In this document: in pieces, positions 10,619 through 23,682 of the stretch
Layout: the number at the start of each line of letters is the position of its first letter
How positions within the stretch are numbered: the first letter of the stretch is position 1
NCBI RefSeq assembly: GCF_018613935.1
Contig: NZ_JAGGPF010000010.1
Location: 310,001-374,000, forward strand
Direction: 5' to 3'
DNA length: 64,000 bases
Source: Agromyces sp. ISL-38
GTDB taxonomy: Bacteria; Actinomycetota; Actinomycetes; Actinomycetales; Microbacteriaceae
The notes under the pieces: model-generated
Database searches by the model: none
Told to the model about the DNA's origin: nothing
The model's input: the letters and a program-made list of their open reading frames with translations, nothing else
Position numbers and translations under genes: made by a program

Positions 10619-11839
10619 ATGGTCTACCTCGACCACGCCGCGACCACCCCGATGCTGCCCGAAGCCATCGAGGCGCTCACCGCAGCCCTCGCCGTCGTCG
10701 GCAATCCGGCTTCCATCCACAGCGCCGGCCAGCGGGCGAAGCGCCTGCTCGAGGAGTCGCGCGAGCAGGTCGCCGCCACGCTCGGCGCCGACGGCATCGA
10801 GATCGTCTTCACCGGCAGCGGCACCGAAGCCGTGAACCTCGCGATCAAGGGCCTGTGGTGGCACCGGCAGGCGGATGCCTCCCGCCCGCGCCTGCTCGTG
10901 CCGGCCGGCGAGCACCACGCGACGGTCGACACCGTCGAGTGGCTCGCCGAGCACGACGGCGCGATCGTCGAGGAGATCCCGCTCGACGAGCTCGGACGGG
11001 TCCGCCTCGACGCGCTCGAGGCGGCGCTCGCCCGCGACGGCGCATCCGTCGCCCTCGTCACGATGCTCTGGGCCAACAATGAGGTCGGCACCATTCAGCC
11101 GGTCGACGAGGTCGCGCGGCTCACGGCGCGAGCCGGCGTGCCGCTGCACGTCGACGCGATCGCCGCCTATGGCCAGCTGCCGATCGACGTGCACGGCCTT
11201 CGACGGTCGACGGGCGCCGCACCCGGCACGGGACTCGTCGCCCTCAGCGTCTCAGCGCACAAGATCGGCGGCCCGGCGGGCATCGGCGCGCTCGTGCTCG
11301 ACCGGTCGGCGGCCGTCGAACCGCTCATCCACGGCGGCGGGCAGCAGCGCAAGGTGCGCTCGGGCACGCAGGACGTCGCCGCCGCGGCGTCGTTCGCCGC
11401 CGCGGCATCCGTCGTCGCAGCTCGGCTCGAAGCCGACGCCCGGCGCATGTCGGCGTTGCGCGACCGCCTTACCTCGGGCGCGCTCGCCGAAGTGCCCGAG
11501 GCGCGGCTGAGCGGCGACCCCGATCCCGACGGCCGGCTGCCCGGCAACGTGCACTTCTCGTTCGCGGGATGCGAGGGCGACTCGCTCCTCTTCCTGCTCG
11601 ACGCGGCCGGTGTCGCCGTGTCGACCGGATCCGCATGCCAGGCCGGCGTGCCCGAGCCATCGCACGTGCTCATGGCGATGGGGCGCTCGGAGGCCGACGC
11701 GCGCGGCGCGCTTCGTATCACCATCGGCCACGGCTCGACCGAAGCCGACGTCGACGCGTTCCTCGCGGCGCTGCCCGGCGCGTATGCGCAAGCCTCGCGG
11801 GCCGGGCTCGCGGCGCGCGCCACGTCGTTCGACCGTTAG
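10619..11839 (+). CDS. Cysteine desulfurase, NifS/IscS family
   Basis: This 406-residue class V aminotransferase-fold PLP enzyme removes sulfur from cysteine as an enzyme persulfide. [10 protein letters not shown] opens the protein, [10 protein letters not shown] carries the PLP lysine, and [10 protein letters not shown] carries the catalytic cysteine in the flexible loop of the IscS/NifS group. An excellent ribosome site (GGAGGGAG) precedes the ATG. mnmA follows 74 bp downstream, so the likely job is to supply sulfur for tRNA 2-thiouridine. A role in Fe-S assembly is possible but no suf or isc scaffold gene is nearby. Confidence 0.92.
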   Translation: MVYLDHAATTPMLPEAIEALTAALAVVGNPASIHSAGQRAKRLLEESREQVAATLGADGIEIVFTGSGTEAVNLAIKGLWWHRQADASRPRLLVPAGEHHATVDTVEWLAEHDGAIVEEIPLDELGRVRLDALEAALARDGASVALVTMLWANNEVGTIQPVDEVARLTARAGVPLHVDAIAAYGQLPIDVHGLRRSTGAAPGTGLVALSVSAHKIGGPAGIGALVLDRSAAVEPLIHGGGQQRKVRSGTQDVAAAASFAAAASVVAARLEADARRMSALRDRLTSGALAEVPEARLSGDPDPDGRLPGNVHFSFAGCEGDSLLFLLDAAGVAVSTGSACQAGVPEPSHVLMAMGRSEADARGALRITIGHGSTEADVDAFLAALPGAYAQASRAGLAARATSFDR

Positions 11840-11850
11840 AGCGCCGCGGT

Positions 11851-11884
11851 CACCCGCCCGCCCGCCCGCCGGTGTCGGCGGGTG
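11851..11884 (+). terminator. Possible hairpin between the desulfurase gene and mnmA
   Basis: An 8-bp inverted repeat (CACCCGCC and GGCGGGTG) spans a CG-rich loop directly after the desulfurase stop codon. There is no clear U-tract, so termination would be weak. It may instead be part of the mnmA promoter region. Confidence 0.35.
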
Positions 11885-11900
11885 CTCAGGTGGGACTGCG

Positions 11901-11906
11901 TACACT
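11901..11906 (+). promoter_or_regulatory. Leaderless-type -10 box of mnmA
   Basis: TACACT lies 6 nt before the GTG start of mnmA and there is no Shine-Dalgarno between them. This sets the start codon choice for mnmA. Confidence 0.55.
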
Positions 11907-11912
11907 GGAACG

Positions 11913-13019
11913 GTGAAGGTTCTCGCTGCGATGAGCGGCGGCGTCGACAGCGCCGTCGCCGCTGCGCGCGCCGTCGATGCCGGCCACGAGGTCGTCGGCG
12001 TGCACCTCGCGCTCAGCCGCATGCCGGGCACGCTGCGCACCGGCAGCCGCGGTTGCTGCACGATCGAGGACTCGATGGACGCCCAGCGCGCCGCGAACGT
12101 GCTCGGCATCCCCTATTACGTTTGGGACTTCTCCGAGCGGTTCAAGGCCGACGTCGTCGACGACTTCATCGCCGAGTACTCGGCCGGTCGCACCCCGAAC
12201 CCGTGCATGCGCTGCAATGAGCGCATCAAGTTCGCCGCCCTGCTCGAGAAGGCCCTCGCGCTCGGCTTCGACGCCGTCGCGACCGGCCACTACGCCTCGA
12301 TCGTCACGGATGCCGCGGGCAACAAGGAGTTGCACCGTGCGAGCGCCTGGGCGAAAGACCAGAGCTACGTGCTCGGGGTCCTCACCGCCGAGCAGCTCGA
12401 GCACGCGTACTTCCCGCTCGGCGACACCCCCTCGAAAGACCTCGTGCGCGCCGAGGCGGCGCGGCGCGGCCTGTCGGTCGCGCAGAAGCCCGATTCGCAC
12501 GACATCTGCTTCATCTCCGACGGCGACACGAAGGGCTGGCTCGCCGAGCGAGTCGGCACCGCCACCGGCGACATCGTCGACCGCACCGGCGCCCTCGTGG
12601 GATCCCACGAGGGCGCGCACGCCTACACCGTCGGCCAGCGACGCGGACTCCACCTCGGCATCCCTGCGCCCGACGGCCGGCCGCGCTTCGTGCTCGAGGT
12701 GCGCCCGAAGGACAACACCGTCGTCGTCGGGCCCAAAGAGGCGCTCGCCATCGGCGAGATCGCCGGATCGCGGTTCACCTGGGCGGGCGAGCCCCCGGCG
12801 CATCCCTCGACGCCGTTCGAGTGCGAGGTGCAGATCCGTGCGCACGCCGACCCGGTGCCGGCCGTGGCGGTCGTCACGGGCGGCGAGCTCGTGGTGACGC
12901 CGCAGCATCCGCTCAATGGCGTCGCTCCCGGTCAGACGGCCGTCGTCTACGTCGGCACCCGGGTGCTCGGCCAATGCACGATCGATCGCACGGTGAGCGC
13001 GGTGACGGTCGACGCCTGA
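11913..13019 (+). CDS. mnmA: tRNA-specific 2-thiouridylase MnmA
   Basis: MnmA adenylates and thiolates U34 of tRNA for Lys, Glu and Gln in the cytoplasm. The 368-residue protein begins with the PP-loop SGGVDSAVA (8-16). The first catalytic cysteine is in TPNPCMRCN and the second, persulfide-forming one is in [12 protein letters not shown]-terminal beta-barrel follows. The start is a GTG; a longer in-frame reading that runs back into the desulfurase gene is rejected because the -10 box and the family N-terminus both fit position 11913. The upstream desulfurase is its probable sulfur donor. Confidence 0.96.
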   Translation: MKVLAAMSGGVDSAVAAARAVDAGHEVVGVHLALSRMPGTLRTGSRGCCTIEDSMDAQRAANVLGIPYYVWDFSERFKADVVDDFIAEYSAGRTPNPCMRCNERIKFAALLEKALALGFDAVATGHYASIVTDAAGNKELHRASAWAKDQSYVLGVLTAEQLEHAYFPLGDTPSKDLVRAEAARRGLSVAQKPDSHDICFISDGDTKGWLAERVGTATGDIVDRTGALVGSHEGAHAYTVGQRRGLHLGIPAPDGRPRFVLEVRPKDNTVVVGPKEALAIGEIAGSRFTWAGEPPAHPSTPFECEVQIRAHADPVPAVAVVTGGELVVTPQHPLNGVAPGQTAVVYVGTRVLGQCTIDRTVSAVTVDA

Positions 13020-13147
13020 CGTCGCCGACCGCACAGGGCTGCCGATCGGCGGCCTGTCAAGGCCGTGCGGCCCTGAGCGGGCGCGCGTAGATTCGTGAGT
13101 GCGCCGCGGAGGTGCGTATCAGGCGGCGCCCGACAAGGGGGTTCGCC

Positions 13148-13849
13148 ATGACAACTCCAAGGGACCCGGACGAGCGCTACGACCGGCCTGAGGATCGGCC
13201 GGCGGACCTGCCCCCCGAGCTGTACACGGATTCCGCCGATGCGGCCGCTCGCGACCCGAGGACGGTCCCCGCGGATCGTGCCGATGTCAGGGATGACATC
13301 GTCGACCGTCAACGCGAGCAGTTCGGCGGGCTCAAGATCGGGTCGGCGTTCTTCGGCTGGCTGACCGCGACAGGTCTGGCGGTGATCCTGACGGCACTCC
13401 TCGCCGCCACTGGTGCAGCGATCGGTCTCGGGGTGCTGGAGGATCCGGAGGCGGTGGCCGAGGACGCAGCTCAGAACCCCGAGACGGTCGGATGGGTGGG
13501 TGGCATCGCCCTGTTCGTCATCGTGTTCGTCGCGTACTGGTGCGGCGGCTACGTGGCCGGCAGGATGGCGCGCTTCAACGGCGTCAGGCAGGGCGTGGCG
13601 GTGTGGGTGTGGGCGTTGGTGATCGCGGTCGTCGTCGCCGTGCTCAGCTTCGTCGCCGGCACCCAGTTCGACATACTGGCCGACATCGACGCCTTCCCGC
13701 GCATCCCGATGAGCGAGGGAGAGGTGACCGTGGCGGGCATCGTCACCGCGGTCGTGGTCGCGATCGCGAGCCTCGGCGGGGCCATTCTCGGCGGAATCGC
13801 CGGCACGCGGTACCACCGGCGCGTCGACTTCGCCGGGGTCGTCGACTGA
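13148..13849 (+). CDS. Four-helix membrane protein of unknown function, YrzE-like
   Basis: The 233-residue protein has a charged, Asp/Arg-rich cytoplasmic N-terminus (1-65) and then four hydrophobic helices at about 70-98, 115-140, 145-168 and 190-222. GGYVAGRMARFNGVRQGV between helices 2 and 3 resembles proteins annotated as YrzE or DUF-type membrane proteins in actinobacteria. No catalytic motif is visible. It stands alone between mnmA and ligA and is followed by a strong hairpin. The function is unknown. Confidence 0.7.
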   Translation: MTTPRDPDERYDRPEDRPADLPPELYTDSADAAARDPRTVPADRADVRDDIVDRQREQFGGLKIGSAFFGWLTATGLAVILTALLAATGAAIGLGVLEDPEAVAEDAAQNPETVGWVGGIALFVIVFVAYWCGGYVAGRMARFNGVRQGVAVWVWALVIAVVVAVLSFVAGTQFDILADIDAFPRIPMSEGEVTVAGIVTAVVVAIASLGGAILGGIAGTRYHRRVDFAGVVD

Positions 13850-13866
13850 GCAGGCCGATCCGACGA

Positions 13867-13895
13867 GACCCCCGATGGCACACCCGTCGGGGGTC
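13867..13895 (+). terminator. Hairpin terminator before ligA
   Basis: A perfect 9-bp stem (GACCCCCGA / TCGGGGGTC) with an 11-nt loop follows the membrane-protein stop and directly precedes the ligA promoter. It separates the two transcription units. Confidence 0.6.
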
Positions 13896-13900
13896 CTCCC

Positions 13901-16183
<2,283 letters not shown>

Positions 16184-16201
16184 CCGAGACATGGGGGACA
16201 C

Positions 16202-18013
16202 ATGGCAACGAACGACGAACATGAGTCTGGGCAGGGCACCGGCGAGCAGGGCGACGGCGAGCAGGGGGACACCGCCGAGCAGAATGAAACCGCCGAGCTG
16301 GGCGGCTCGACGAGACGCGATTTCCTGAAGTTCGGTGGGGTCGCCGCAGCCGGGGCCGTCGTCGGGGGCGGCGCCGGAGCCGCCATCGGGGGTGCGATCG
16401 GGCACTCGCTCGGCTTCGCCGAGGTCGCCGGCGACTTCACGCCCCTGAGCGCGCGGGCCGAGGCGGGCTTCGACCATCTCATCGTCGTGATGGGCGAGAA
16501 CCGCTCGTTCGACAACCTCCTCGGTTGGCTCTACTCGAGCGACGACCTCACCGACGGCCGCCGCTTCGATGGGCTCGCGTTCGGCGACTACGGCAACACC
16601 GCACCCGACGGCACGCGCGTGGCGGCCCACGTCTACCAAGGCGCGACCGACGAGATCATGGGGCGACCCGATCCCGATCCGGGTGAGGAGTTCCCTCACG
16701 TCAACACCCAGCTCTTCGGCACGATCGACCCCGTCACGAACGCCGAACTCTTCGTCGAGCACATGGAGGCGCCGTTCAACGCCCCGAAGTCCGGGAGCAC
16801 GCCGACGATGGATGGGTTCCTCACCGACTATCACGTGAACTACGCGAGGCTGAAGAAGGGCGTCCCGCCCGACCCGGCCGAGGCACGCCAGATCATGGGA
16901 TCGTTCTCACCCGAGATGCTCCCCGTGCTCTCCACGCTCGCGCGCGAGTTCGCCGTCTTCGACAGCTGGTTCTGCGCCGTGCCCTCGCAGACCTTCTGCA
17001 ACCGCTCGTTCTTCCACGCGTCGACCTCGCACGGGTTCGTCACGAACAAGCACGGCGGCGGCTACGACAAGTGGCTCGACGCCCCGGCGACGCCGACGAT
17101 CTTCAACCGGCTCGAAGACGCGGGCATCAGCTGGCGCATCTACTTCGACGAGCTCCAGCTCGTCTCGTTCACGGGAGTGCTGCACGCATCGGTGCTCGAG
17201 CAGTACTGGCGCACCGAGCGCTTCGCGACGATGCAGCAGTTCTACGCTGACGTGAACAACGGAACGTTGCCGGCCTACGCGTTCATCGAGCCGCGCATGA
17301 TCTACAACCACAACGATTTCCACCCCCCGTTCGGCAAGTTGAAGGAGAGCGACGTCGAGGGGCAGGACGTCATCGACAGCGCGATCTCCGATGTTCGCGC
17401 AGGCGAGGCCCTCATCCACGAGATCTACTCCTCGGTGAAGGCCAGCGCCTCGTCGACGGGCTCGAACGCCCTGAACACCCTGCTCCTCATCACGTTCGAC
17501 GAGCACGGCGGATGCTATGACCACGTCGCACCCCCGGCCGCCACGCCGCCCGACGACGGCCCCGCCGGCGAGATGGGCTTCACCTTCGACCGGCTCGGAT
17601 GCCGCGTGCCGGCCATCGCGGTGTCCGCCTACACGCGGGCGGGCACGATCGTGCACGACGAGCTCCACCACGCCGCGGTCATCGCGACCCTCAGCAGGCT
17701 GCACGGCCTGAAGCCGCTGACCCGGCGCGACGACGGTGCGAACGACCTGTTCGGTGCCATCAACCTCGACGCCCCGCGGCATCCGCTCACCTGGCCCACG
17801 ACCACGCCGCAGTACCTGCCACCGAACCCGCAGGCAACCGCACCCCACCCTGCCCACGCCCATAAGGACAAGCCGCTGAGCCCGCCCGCCCGTGGGCTCG
17901 TCGGCCTGCTGCTCGCGCGGTATGCGCCGGGCACACCCGAGCCCGAGACGTTCGGCGAGGCCTACGAACTGCTCCACAAGCACGGGGAAGGGCTCTTCGG
18001 CGCGCCCCGATAG
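16202..18013 (+). CDS. Tat-exported phosphoesterase / phospholipase C family protein
   Basis: The 603-residue protein opens with a low-complexity Gln/Gly/Glu region, then a twin-arginine signal (STRRDFLKF at 36-44) with a Gly/Ala-rich hydrophobic core, so a folded protein should be exported by Tat. The mature part is a phosphoesterase-family domain like bacterial phospholipase C and acid phosphatases: [15 protein letters not shown] near the N-terminus and [12 protein letters not shown] further on supply the metal and substrate residues. Length and architecture fit non-haemolytic PLC. The substrate (phospholipid or other phosphate ester) cannot be told from sequence. Confidence 0.85.
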   Translation: MATNDEHESGQGTGEQGDGEQGDTAEQNETAELGGSTRRDFLKFGGVAAAGAVVGGGAGAAIGGAIGHSLGFAEVAGDFTPLSARAEAGFDHLIVVMGENRSFDNLLGWLYSSDDLTDGRRFDGLAFGDYGNTAPDGTRVAAHVYQGATDEIMGRPDPDPGEEFPHVNTQLFGTIDPVTNAELFVEHMEAPFNAPKSGSTPTMDGFLTDYHVNYARLKKGVPPDPAEARQIMGSFSPEMLPVLSTLAREFAVFDSWFCAVPSQTFCNRSFFHASTSHGFVTNKHGGGYDKWLDAPATPTIFNRLEDAGISWRIYFDELQLVSFTGVLHASVLEQYWRTERFATMQQFYADVNNGTLPAYAFIEPRMIYNHNDFHPPFGKLKESDVEGQDVIDSAISDVRAGEALIHEIYSSVKASASSTGSNALNTLLLITFDEHGGCYDHVAPPAATPPDDGPAGEMGFTFDRLGCRVPAIAVSAYTRAGTIVHDELHHAAVIATLSRLHGLKPLTRRDDGANDLFGAINLDAPRHPLTWPTTTPQYLPPNPQATAPHPAHAHKDKPLSPPARGLVGLLLARYAPGTPEPETFGEAYELLHKHGEGLFGAPR

Positions 18014-18048
18014 AATCGGTGCATCCCATCCCGAACCGACGGAGCAGC

Positions 18049-18348
18049 ATGTCCGAAATCAATGCGGAGCAGGTCGCGCATCTCGCGAACCTCGCGCGCA
18101 TCGCGCTCACCGACGAAGAGATCGAGCACCTCACGAAGGAGCTCGCGCAGATCATGCACGCCGTCGAGCAGGTGAGCGAAGTCGCCACCCCCGACGTGCC
18201 GCCGACGAATCACCCGATCCCGTTGAAGAACGTGTTCCGCGACGATGTCGTGGGGCACACCCTCACGGTCGACGAGGCCCTCTCGGGTGCGCCCGAGTCC
18301 GATGGAAGCCGGTTCGTCGTCTCGGCGATCCTGGGGGAGGAGCAGTGA
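18049..18348 (+). CDS. gatC: Asp/Glu-tRNA amidotransferase subunit C
   Basis: The 99-residue GatC stabilises the GatA-GatB complex that converts Glu-tRNA(Gln) and Asp-tRNA(Asn) to the amidated forms. It shows the family pattern [17 protein letters not shown] and the C-terminal segment beginning [10 protein letters not shown]. Its ATG has a GGAG ribosome site, and TAGAAT about 32 nt upstream is a reasonable -10 box. The gatA GTG lies within the last four bases (GTGA), so translation is coupled. Confidence 0.96.
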   Translation: MSEINAEQVAHLANLARIALTDEEIEHLTKELAQIMHAVEQVSEVATPDVPPTNHPIPLKNVFRDDVVGHTLTVDEALSGAPESDGSRFVVSAILGEEQ

Positions 18349-19880
18349 GCGAGCACCTCATCCGGCTCACGGCCGCAGAGCTCGGCGCGCGCATCGCCGC
18401 CGGCGATGTGTCGTCCGTCGAGGCGACGCGAGCGCACCTCGACCGCATCGCCGCCGTCGACGGCGCCGTGCACGCGTTCCTCCACGTCGAGGGCGAGCGG
18501 GCCATCGAGACCGCGGCCGACCTCGACCGCCGCCGTGCCGCCGGCGAGGCCTTCGGCCCGCTCGCGGGCGTGCCGATCGCGATCAAAGACGTGCTCGTCA
18601 CGAAGGGCATGCCGTCGACGAGCGGCTCCCGCATCCTCGAGGGGTGGATCCCGCCCTATGACGCGACGCCCGTGCAGCGGGTGCGCGACGCGGGCCTCGT
18701 GCCCCTCGGCAAGACCAACATGGACGAGTTCGCGATGGGCTCGTCGACCGAGCACTCCGCCTACGGTCCCACCCACAACCCGTGGGACCTCGAGCGCATC
18801 CCCGGCGGCTCGGGCGGCGGCTCCGCGGCATCGGTCGCAGCCTTCGAAGCGCCCATCGCGCTCGGCAGCGACACGGGCGGCTCGATCCGCCAGCCAGCCC
18901 ATGTCACGGGCACCGTCGGCGTGAAGCCCACGTACGGCGGGGTCAGCCGCTACGGCTCGATCGCCCTCGCCTCGTCGCTCGACCAAGTCGGCCCCGTCTC
19001 ACGCACGGTGCTCGATTCGGCGCTCCTGCACGACATCATCGGCGGCTACGACCCGCTCGACTCCACGTCCATTCCCGAGCCGTGGCCGTCGATGGCCGAG
19101 GCCGTCAGGCGAGCGGATGTCTCGGGCCTGCGCATCGGCGTCGTGAAGGAGCTCGACTCCGACGGCTTCCAGGCCGGCGTGCGCTCCCGCTTCCACGAGG
19201 CGCTCGCGTTGCTCGAGCGCAATGGAGCCGAGATCGTCGAGGTGAGCGCGCCGCACTTCGAGTACGCGGTCGCCGCCTACTACCTGATCATGCCCGCCGA
19301 GGCCTCGTCGAACCTCGCGAAGTTCGACTCCGTGCGCTTCGGCCTGCGGGTCACGCCCGACGGCGGCGGCACGGTCGAGCAGGTCATGGCCGCCACGCGT
19401 GAAGCCGGCTTCGGCCCCGAGGTCAAGCGCCGCATCATCCTCGGCACCTACGCACTCTCGGCCGGGTACTACGACGCGTACTACGGAAGCGCCCAGAAGG
19501 TGCGCACGCTCGTGCAGCGCGACTTCGACGCCGCGTTCACGACCGTCGACGTGCTCGCCACGCCCACCGCGCCGACGACGGCGTTCAAGCTCGGCGAGAA
19601 GCTCGACGACCCGCTGGCGATGTACCTGAACGACGTCGCCACGATCCCCGCGAACCTCGCCGGCGTGCCCGGCATCTCGCTGCCCGCCGGCCTCGCCCCC
19701 GAAGACGGACTGCCCGTCGGCATCCAGTTCCTCGCTCCCGCGCGCGAGGATGCGCGCCTCTACAACGTGGGCGGCGCGCTCGAGCAGTTGCTGCTCGCCG
19801 AATGGGGCGGGCCGCTGCTCGACCGGGCTCCCGACCTCTCCCGACATGAGCTCTTTGCGACCGAGGAGGGCGCACTCTGA
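18345..19880 (+). CDS. gatA: Asp/Glu-tRNA amidotransferase subunit A
   Basis: GatA is the amidase subunit that frees ammonia from glutamine. The 511-residue protein carries the Ser-cisSer-Lys triad of the amidase signature family: K81 in PIAIKDVLV, the Gly/Ser-rich [14 protein letters not shown], and [13 protein letters not shown] use the GTG at 18345, which overlaps the gatC stop and follows a GGAGG site. An in-frame reading that extends upstream through gatC is an artefact. One base overlaps gatB. Confidence 0.97.
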   Translation: MSEHLIRLTAAELGARIAAGDVSSVEATRAHLDRIAAVDGAVHAFLHVEGERAIETAADLDRRRAAGEAFGPLAGVPIAIKDVLVTKGMPSTSGSRILEGWIPPYDATPVQRVRDAGLVPLGKTNMDEFAMGSSTEHSAYGPTHNPWDLERIPGGSGGGSAASVAAFEAPIALGSDTGGSIRQPAHVTGTVGVKPTYGGVSRYGSIALASSLDQVGPVSRTVLDSALLHDIIGGYDPLDSTSIPEPWPSMAEAVRRADVSGLRIGVVKELDSDGFQAGVRSRFHEALALLERNGAEIVEVSAPHFEYAVAAYYLIMPAEASSNLAKFDSVRFGLRVTPDGGGTVEQVMAATREAGFGPEVKRRIILGTYALSAGYYDAYYGSAQKVRTLVQRDFDAAFTTVDVLATPTAPTTAFKLGEKLDDPLAMYLNDVATIPANLAGVPGISLPAGLAPEDGLPVGIQFLAPAREDARLYNVGGALEQLLLAEWGGPLLDRAPDLSRHELFATEEGAL

Positions 19881-21394
19881 TGGCGCGTGCTGAACTGATG
19901 GACTTCGACGCCGCCCTCGAACTGTTCGAGCCGGTCATCGGCCTCGAGGTGCACGTCGAGCTGAACACGAAGACGAAGATGTTCTCGGCCGCGCCGAACC
20001 CCGCGAACGCGGAGTTCCACGTCGCCGACCCGAACACGCTGGTCACGCCGGTGTGCCTCGGGCTCCCGGGCTCCCTCCCGGTCGTCAACGGCCAAGCGGT
20101 GCGGTACTCGATCAGCCTCGGTCTCGCGCTCGGCTGCGAGATCGCGCCGTCGAGCCGCTTCGCGCGCAAGAACTACTTCTACCCCGACCTCGCGAAGAAC
20201 TACCAGATCTCGCAATACGACGAGCCGATCGCGTTCGACGGCTCCGTCGAGGTGGAGCTCGAGAACGGCCGCAGCTTCACGGTGCCGATCGAGCGCGCGC
20301 ACATGGAAGAAGACGCGGGCAAGCTCACGCACGTGGGCGGGTCGACCGGCCGCATCCAGGGTGCCGAGTACTCGCTCGTCGACTACAACCGCGCCGGCGT
20401 TCCCCTCGTCGAGATCGTCACGCGACCGATCATCGGGGCCGAGGCGGATGCCCCGGCGCTCGCGCGTGCCTATGTGGCGACGATCCGCGACATCGTGCGC
20501 TCACTCGGCATCTCCGAGGCCCGCATGGAACGCGGCAACCTGCGTTGCGACGCGAACGTCTCGCTCCGTCCTCGCGGGCAGGAGAAGCTCGGCACGCGCA
20601 CCGAGACGAAGAACGTCAACTCGATGCGGTCGGTCGAGCGTGCGGTGCGGTACGAGATCCAGCGCCAGGCGGCGATCCTCGCGAAGGGCGGCTCCATCAT
20701 CCAGGAGACGCGTCACTGGCACGAAGACACCGGCACGACGAGCGCCGGACGGCCCAAGTCCGACGCCGACGACTACCGGTACTTCCCCGAGCCCGACCTG
20801 CTGCCCGTGGTGCCGACGCGCGAGCTCATCGAAGAGCTGCGGGCCTCGCTGCCCGAGCCGCCCGCCGCGCGGCGCCGTCGCCTGAAAGACGAATGGGGCT
20901 TCACCGACCTCGAGTTCAAAGACGTCGTGAACGGCGGACTCCTCGCCGAGGTGACCGAGACGATCGCGGCCGGCGCCTCGCCTGCTGCCGCTCGAAAGTG
21001 GTGGACCGGCGAGCTCACGCGCGTCGCGAACGCCGAGGGTCGAGACGCAGCCGAGCTCGCGACGCCCGCACAGGTCGCCGAGCTCGCAGCCCTCATCGAA
21101 TCCGGAGTGCTCACCGACCGGCTCGCCCGCCAGGTGCTCGAGGGCGTCGCCGCCGGTGAAGGCTCCCCGCAGCAGATCGTGGAGGCACGAGGCCTCTCCG
21201 TCGTGTCCGACGACGGTGCGCTCATCTCCGCGATCGATGACGCGCTGGCCTCGCAGCCCGACGTGCTCGCGAAGATCCGCGATGGCAAGGTGCAGGCCGC
21301 AGGCGCCGTCATCGGCGCGGTCATGAAGGCGATGCATGGCAAGGCGGATGCCGCTCGCGTGCGTGAACTCGTGCTGGAGCGTGCTCAGGGCTGA
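19880..21394 (+). CDS. gatB: Asp/Glu-tRNA amidotransferase subunit B
   Basis: GatB binds the mischarged tRNA, activates the acyl group with ATP and receives ammonia from GatA. The 504-residue protein shows [20 protein letters not shown], the EEDAGKL region, and [11 protein letters not shown], then the helical and YqeY-like tail that holds the tRNA elbow. It shares one base with the gatA stop, completing a gatCAB operon. The convergent acyltransferase gene ends 15 bp away. Confidence 0.97.
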   Translation: MARAELMDFDAALELFEPVIGLEVHVELNTKTKMFSAAPNPANAEFHVADPNTLVTPVCLGLPGSLPVVNGQAVRYSISLGLALGCEIAPSSRFARKNYFYPDLAKNYQISQYDEPIAFDGSVEVELENGRSFTVPIERAHMEEDAGKLTHVGGSTGRIQGAEYSLVDYNRAGVPLVEIVTRPIIGAEADAPALARAYVATIRDIVRSLGISEARMERGNLRCDANVSLRPRGQEKLGTRTETKNVNSMRSVERAVRYEIQRQAAILAKGGSIIQETRHWHEDTGTTSAGRPKSDADDYRYFPEPDLLPVVPTRELIEELRASLPEPPAARRRRLKDEWGFTDLEFKDVVNGGLLAEVTETIAAGASPAAARKWWTGELTRVANAEGRDAAELATPAQVAELAALIESGVLTDRLARQVLEGVAAGEGSPQQIVEARGLSVVSDDGALISAIDDALASQPDVLAKIRDGKVQAAGAVIGAVMKAMHGKADAARVRELVLERAQG

Positions 21395-21409
21395 TACGAC
21401 GCCGGCGCT

Positions 21410-22747
21410 TCAGACGCTTTCGGCTGCGGAGGGCGGTTCGCAACCGTCTCGCCGGGTCACGGCACTCGGGCCGCGCTCGCGCAGGCGTGCACGGTGCGGG
21501 CTCAGGAGCAGCACGGCCGCAGCGAGGATGAGCGCGCTCGATGCCGCGACCGCGAAGGGGAGTCCGAAGACGATCACGCCGAACGACGGGATCACCATGA
21601 GTCCGGCCGCGAGCCCGGTCGACCGATCCGATGCGCCGGAGACGGGAGCAGCTGGAGTCCGTTCCAACCCGCCGAGCAGCATCGAGATCACGGCGAGCAC
21701 GCCGACCATGACGAGGAAGATCAGCGGCCTCGTGAGCCACCAGGCAGCCGAACCGGATGCCGGGGTCGGCAGCGGCGTGAGCAGGAGGAGGCCGACGATC
21801 AGCGCGAGCACCGGCAGGTGCCACAAGTAGATCGTCATGAGGCGCGAGCCGACCGTCGCCACGACGACCTGCACCGGCCGCACGGCCGTCAGGCGTTCCA
21901 GCGCCGGATGCGCGAGCACGAGCAGGCAGGTCTGTCCGACGGCGAGCGCGACGATCGCGAAGGTCGGCGGATACAGGTTCGCCAGCATGTTGCCGGGATA
22001 TCCGACTGCGACGAGGCCGAACAGCAGCAGGTAGGCACCGGCACCGATTGCGGCGATCGTCGCGCGGGACCTGGCGCGGAACCATCCGTCGGCGATCCAG
22101 AAGCCCAGCTGCTGTGCGAACAGCCAGACGAACGTCATGTCGAGCATGCCGAGCGCCTCGATGCCGGTGGCGAATCGCAGGACGTCGCAGAGGGCCGCGC
22201 CCGCCGCCAGGATGGCGATGGTCCGCCAGGGAGCCCGGGCATGGAGGATCGCGAGCCCTGGGAGGTAGGCCTGGGCGAAGGCGTACGCTGCGAGGAACCA
22301 GAGCGGCGACGAGATGCCGAGGCCGATGAGCCGGATCGCAGCAGGGTCGACGCCCGTGAGGTGCATCACGAGCACGGCCACCGCGAGCGCTGCGAACAGG
22401 GCGATCGACGGGCGCGCGAGCCGGAGGATGCGTGACCGGATGAAGTCGGCCGCAGTTCCGCCCGAGGCAGCCAGGCGTCGCCAGGCGCCGATCCCGGCGA
22501 AGCCGCCGACGACGAAGAACAGCGGCATGATCTGGGCGATCCACGAGACCGGGCCGATCCAGTCCGTCTCGAGCAGCGGCCGCTCGATGACGAGTCCGCG
22601 GCCGGGGACCACCATTGCGCCGACCATGAGCATGTGGCCCACCACGACGACGGCGACGCAGAGCACGCGGACGAGATCCATGACGGGATCGCGCGCGATC
22701 CCTCCAGGTACGAGGCCCGCGGAATACGATGCGCTCGACTCGCTCAC
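21410..22747 (-). CDS. Acyltransferase-3 family membrane protein
   Basis: The 445-residue protein has about ten hydrophobic helices and the acyltransferase-3 layout: DPVMDLVRVLCVAVVVVGHM near the N-terminus (Arg and His of the family), an R-S-R-x-x-R-L loop (RSRILRLARP), and a C-terminal helical bundle. Such proteins move acyl groups onto cell-surface sugars or lipids. The start is a GTG at 22747. Nothing nearby identifies the acceptor. Confidence 0.82.
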   Translation of the reverse strand: MSESSASYSAGLVPGGIARDPVMDLVRVLCVAVVVVGHMLMVGAMVVPGRGLVIERPLLETDWIGPVSWIAQIMPLFFVVGGFAGIGAWRRLAASGGTAADFIRSRILRLARPSIALFAALAVAVLVMHLTGVDPAAIRLIGLGISSPLWFLAAYAFAQAYLPGLAILHARAPWRTIAILAAGAALCDVLRFATGIEALGMLDMTFVWLFAQQLGFWIADGWFRARSRATIAAIGAGAYLLLFGLVAVGYPGNMLANLYPPTFAIVALAVGQTCLLVLAHPALERLTAVRPVQVVVATVGSRLMTIYLWHLPVLALIVGLLLLTPLPTPASGSAAWWLTRPLIFLVMVGVLAVISMLLGGLERTPAAPVSGASDRSTGLAAGLMVIPSFGVIVFGLPFAVAASSALILAAAVLLLSPHRARLRERGPSAVTRRDGCEPPSAAESV

Positions 22748-22935
22748 GGCTCCTCCGACGTGGCACTGGCTTGCCTACTGCCAGTGTGGCACGAACCCGG
22801 CGCAGGGAACCGGTGGCGCGCGTGAACGGAGGGGAGTGAGCGGCGGCCGGCGTCGAGGGCATCCCGGACTCACAGTCGGCTCAATGCTCGCGACCGTATA
22901 TTGGGCGTCCCCTGACACCGAGTGAAGAGGACATC

Positions 22936-23619
22936 ATGGGCTTCCTGGACCGCCTGTTCGGAACATCCGATGACAGAGCTGCGCAGCCGGCGCGACAGGT
23001 GCCGCCGGCGCCGCTGAGCGAGGATGAACTGGCCATCGAGCGCTATCGCTACCTGCTGCGCACTGCTCCGCCCGAGTCGATCGAGGCGGCGCACGCCGAG
23101 GCGTTCGCGAAGCTCACTCCAGAGCAGCGCGCAGAGGTCTACCGCACGCTTGCCGAGCAGGCGCCGCTCGGTGAACGCATCGTGTCGGACGAGCCGTCCG
23201 CGCTCGCCCGTGCCGCCACGCGCGCCGAGATCCGCTCCCCGGGAACCATGGAGCGCACCTTCGGCGGCGCGAACGCCGCCGACGGCCGCGGCAACATGGG
23301 TGGCCCGTCGTTCGGCTCGATGTTCGGCGGTTCCATGCTCGGCGCGATCGCCGGCGTCGTCGTGGGTTCCGCGATCGCCCAGGCGTTCCTGCCCGACGCG
23401 TCATCGGTCGATGCCGGTGCCGACACGGGTGAGAGTGGTGCCGATGCCGGTTCGGCGGATGCATCCGGTGCCGACGCCGGTTCTGCGGATGCATCCGGTG
23501 CCGACGCGAGTGGGTACGACGGCGGCGGTTCCGACGGGGGAGGCGGATTCGGCGACTTCGGCGGCGGCGATTTCGGTGGTGGCGGCGATTTCGGTGGTGG
23601 CGGCGACTTCGGCTTCTGA
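22936..23619 (+). CDS. Low-complexity protein with Gly/Asp-rich tail, unknown function
   Basis: The 227-residue protein begins MGFLDRLFGTSDD and has a charged helical part (25-90) that ends in a conserved-looking leucine-rich stretch. A Gly-rich hydrophobic helix (about 115-150, GSMLGAIAGVVVGSAIAQAF) may insert in the membrane. The tail alternates two copies of SGADAGSADA with Gly-Asp-Phe repeats (GGGDFGGGGDFGGGG) to the last residue. An AGAGGAC ribosome site precedes the ATG, and TATATT at 22898-22903 is a plausible -10. Gene expression is supported by these signals; function is unknown. Confidence 0.65.
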   Translation: MGFLDRLFGTSDDRAAQPARQVPPAPLSEDELAIERYRYLLRTAPPESIEAAHAEAFAKLTPEQRAEVYRTLAEQAPLGERIVSDEPSALARAATRAEIRSPGTMERTFGGANAADGRGNMGGPSFGSMFGGSMLGAIAGVVVGSAIAQAFLPDASSVDAGADTGESGADAGSADASGADAGSADASGADASGYDGGGSDGGGGFGDFGGGDFGGGGDFGGGGDFGF

Positions 23620-23682
23620 GCAGGGCGAGCACGCCCGGGTGATGCAGAAGCCGATGACGGCGGCACGGGCTAGGGTCGCAGC

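Noticed and set aside
22936..23619. Reading the Gly/Asp-rich tail as a collagen-like or calcium-binding repeat domain
   Set aside because: The repeats are too short and irregular for either; recorded only as low complexity.
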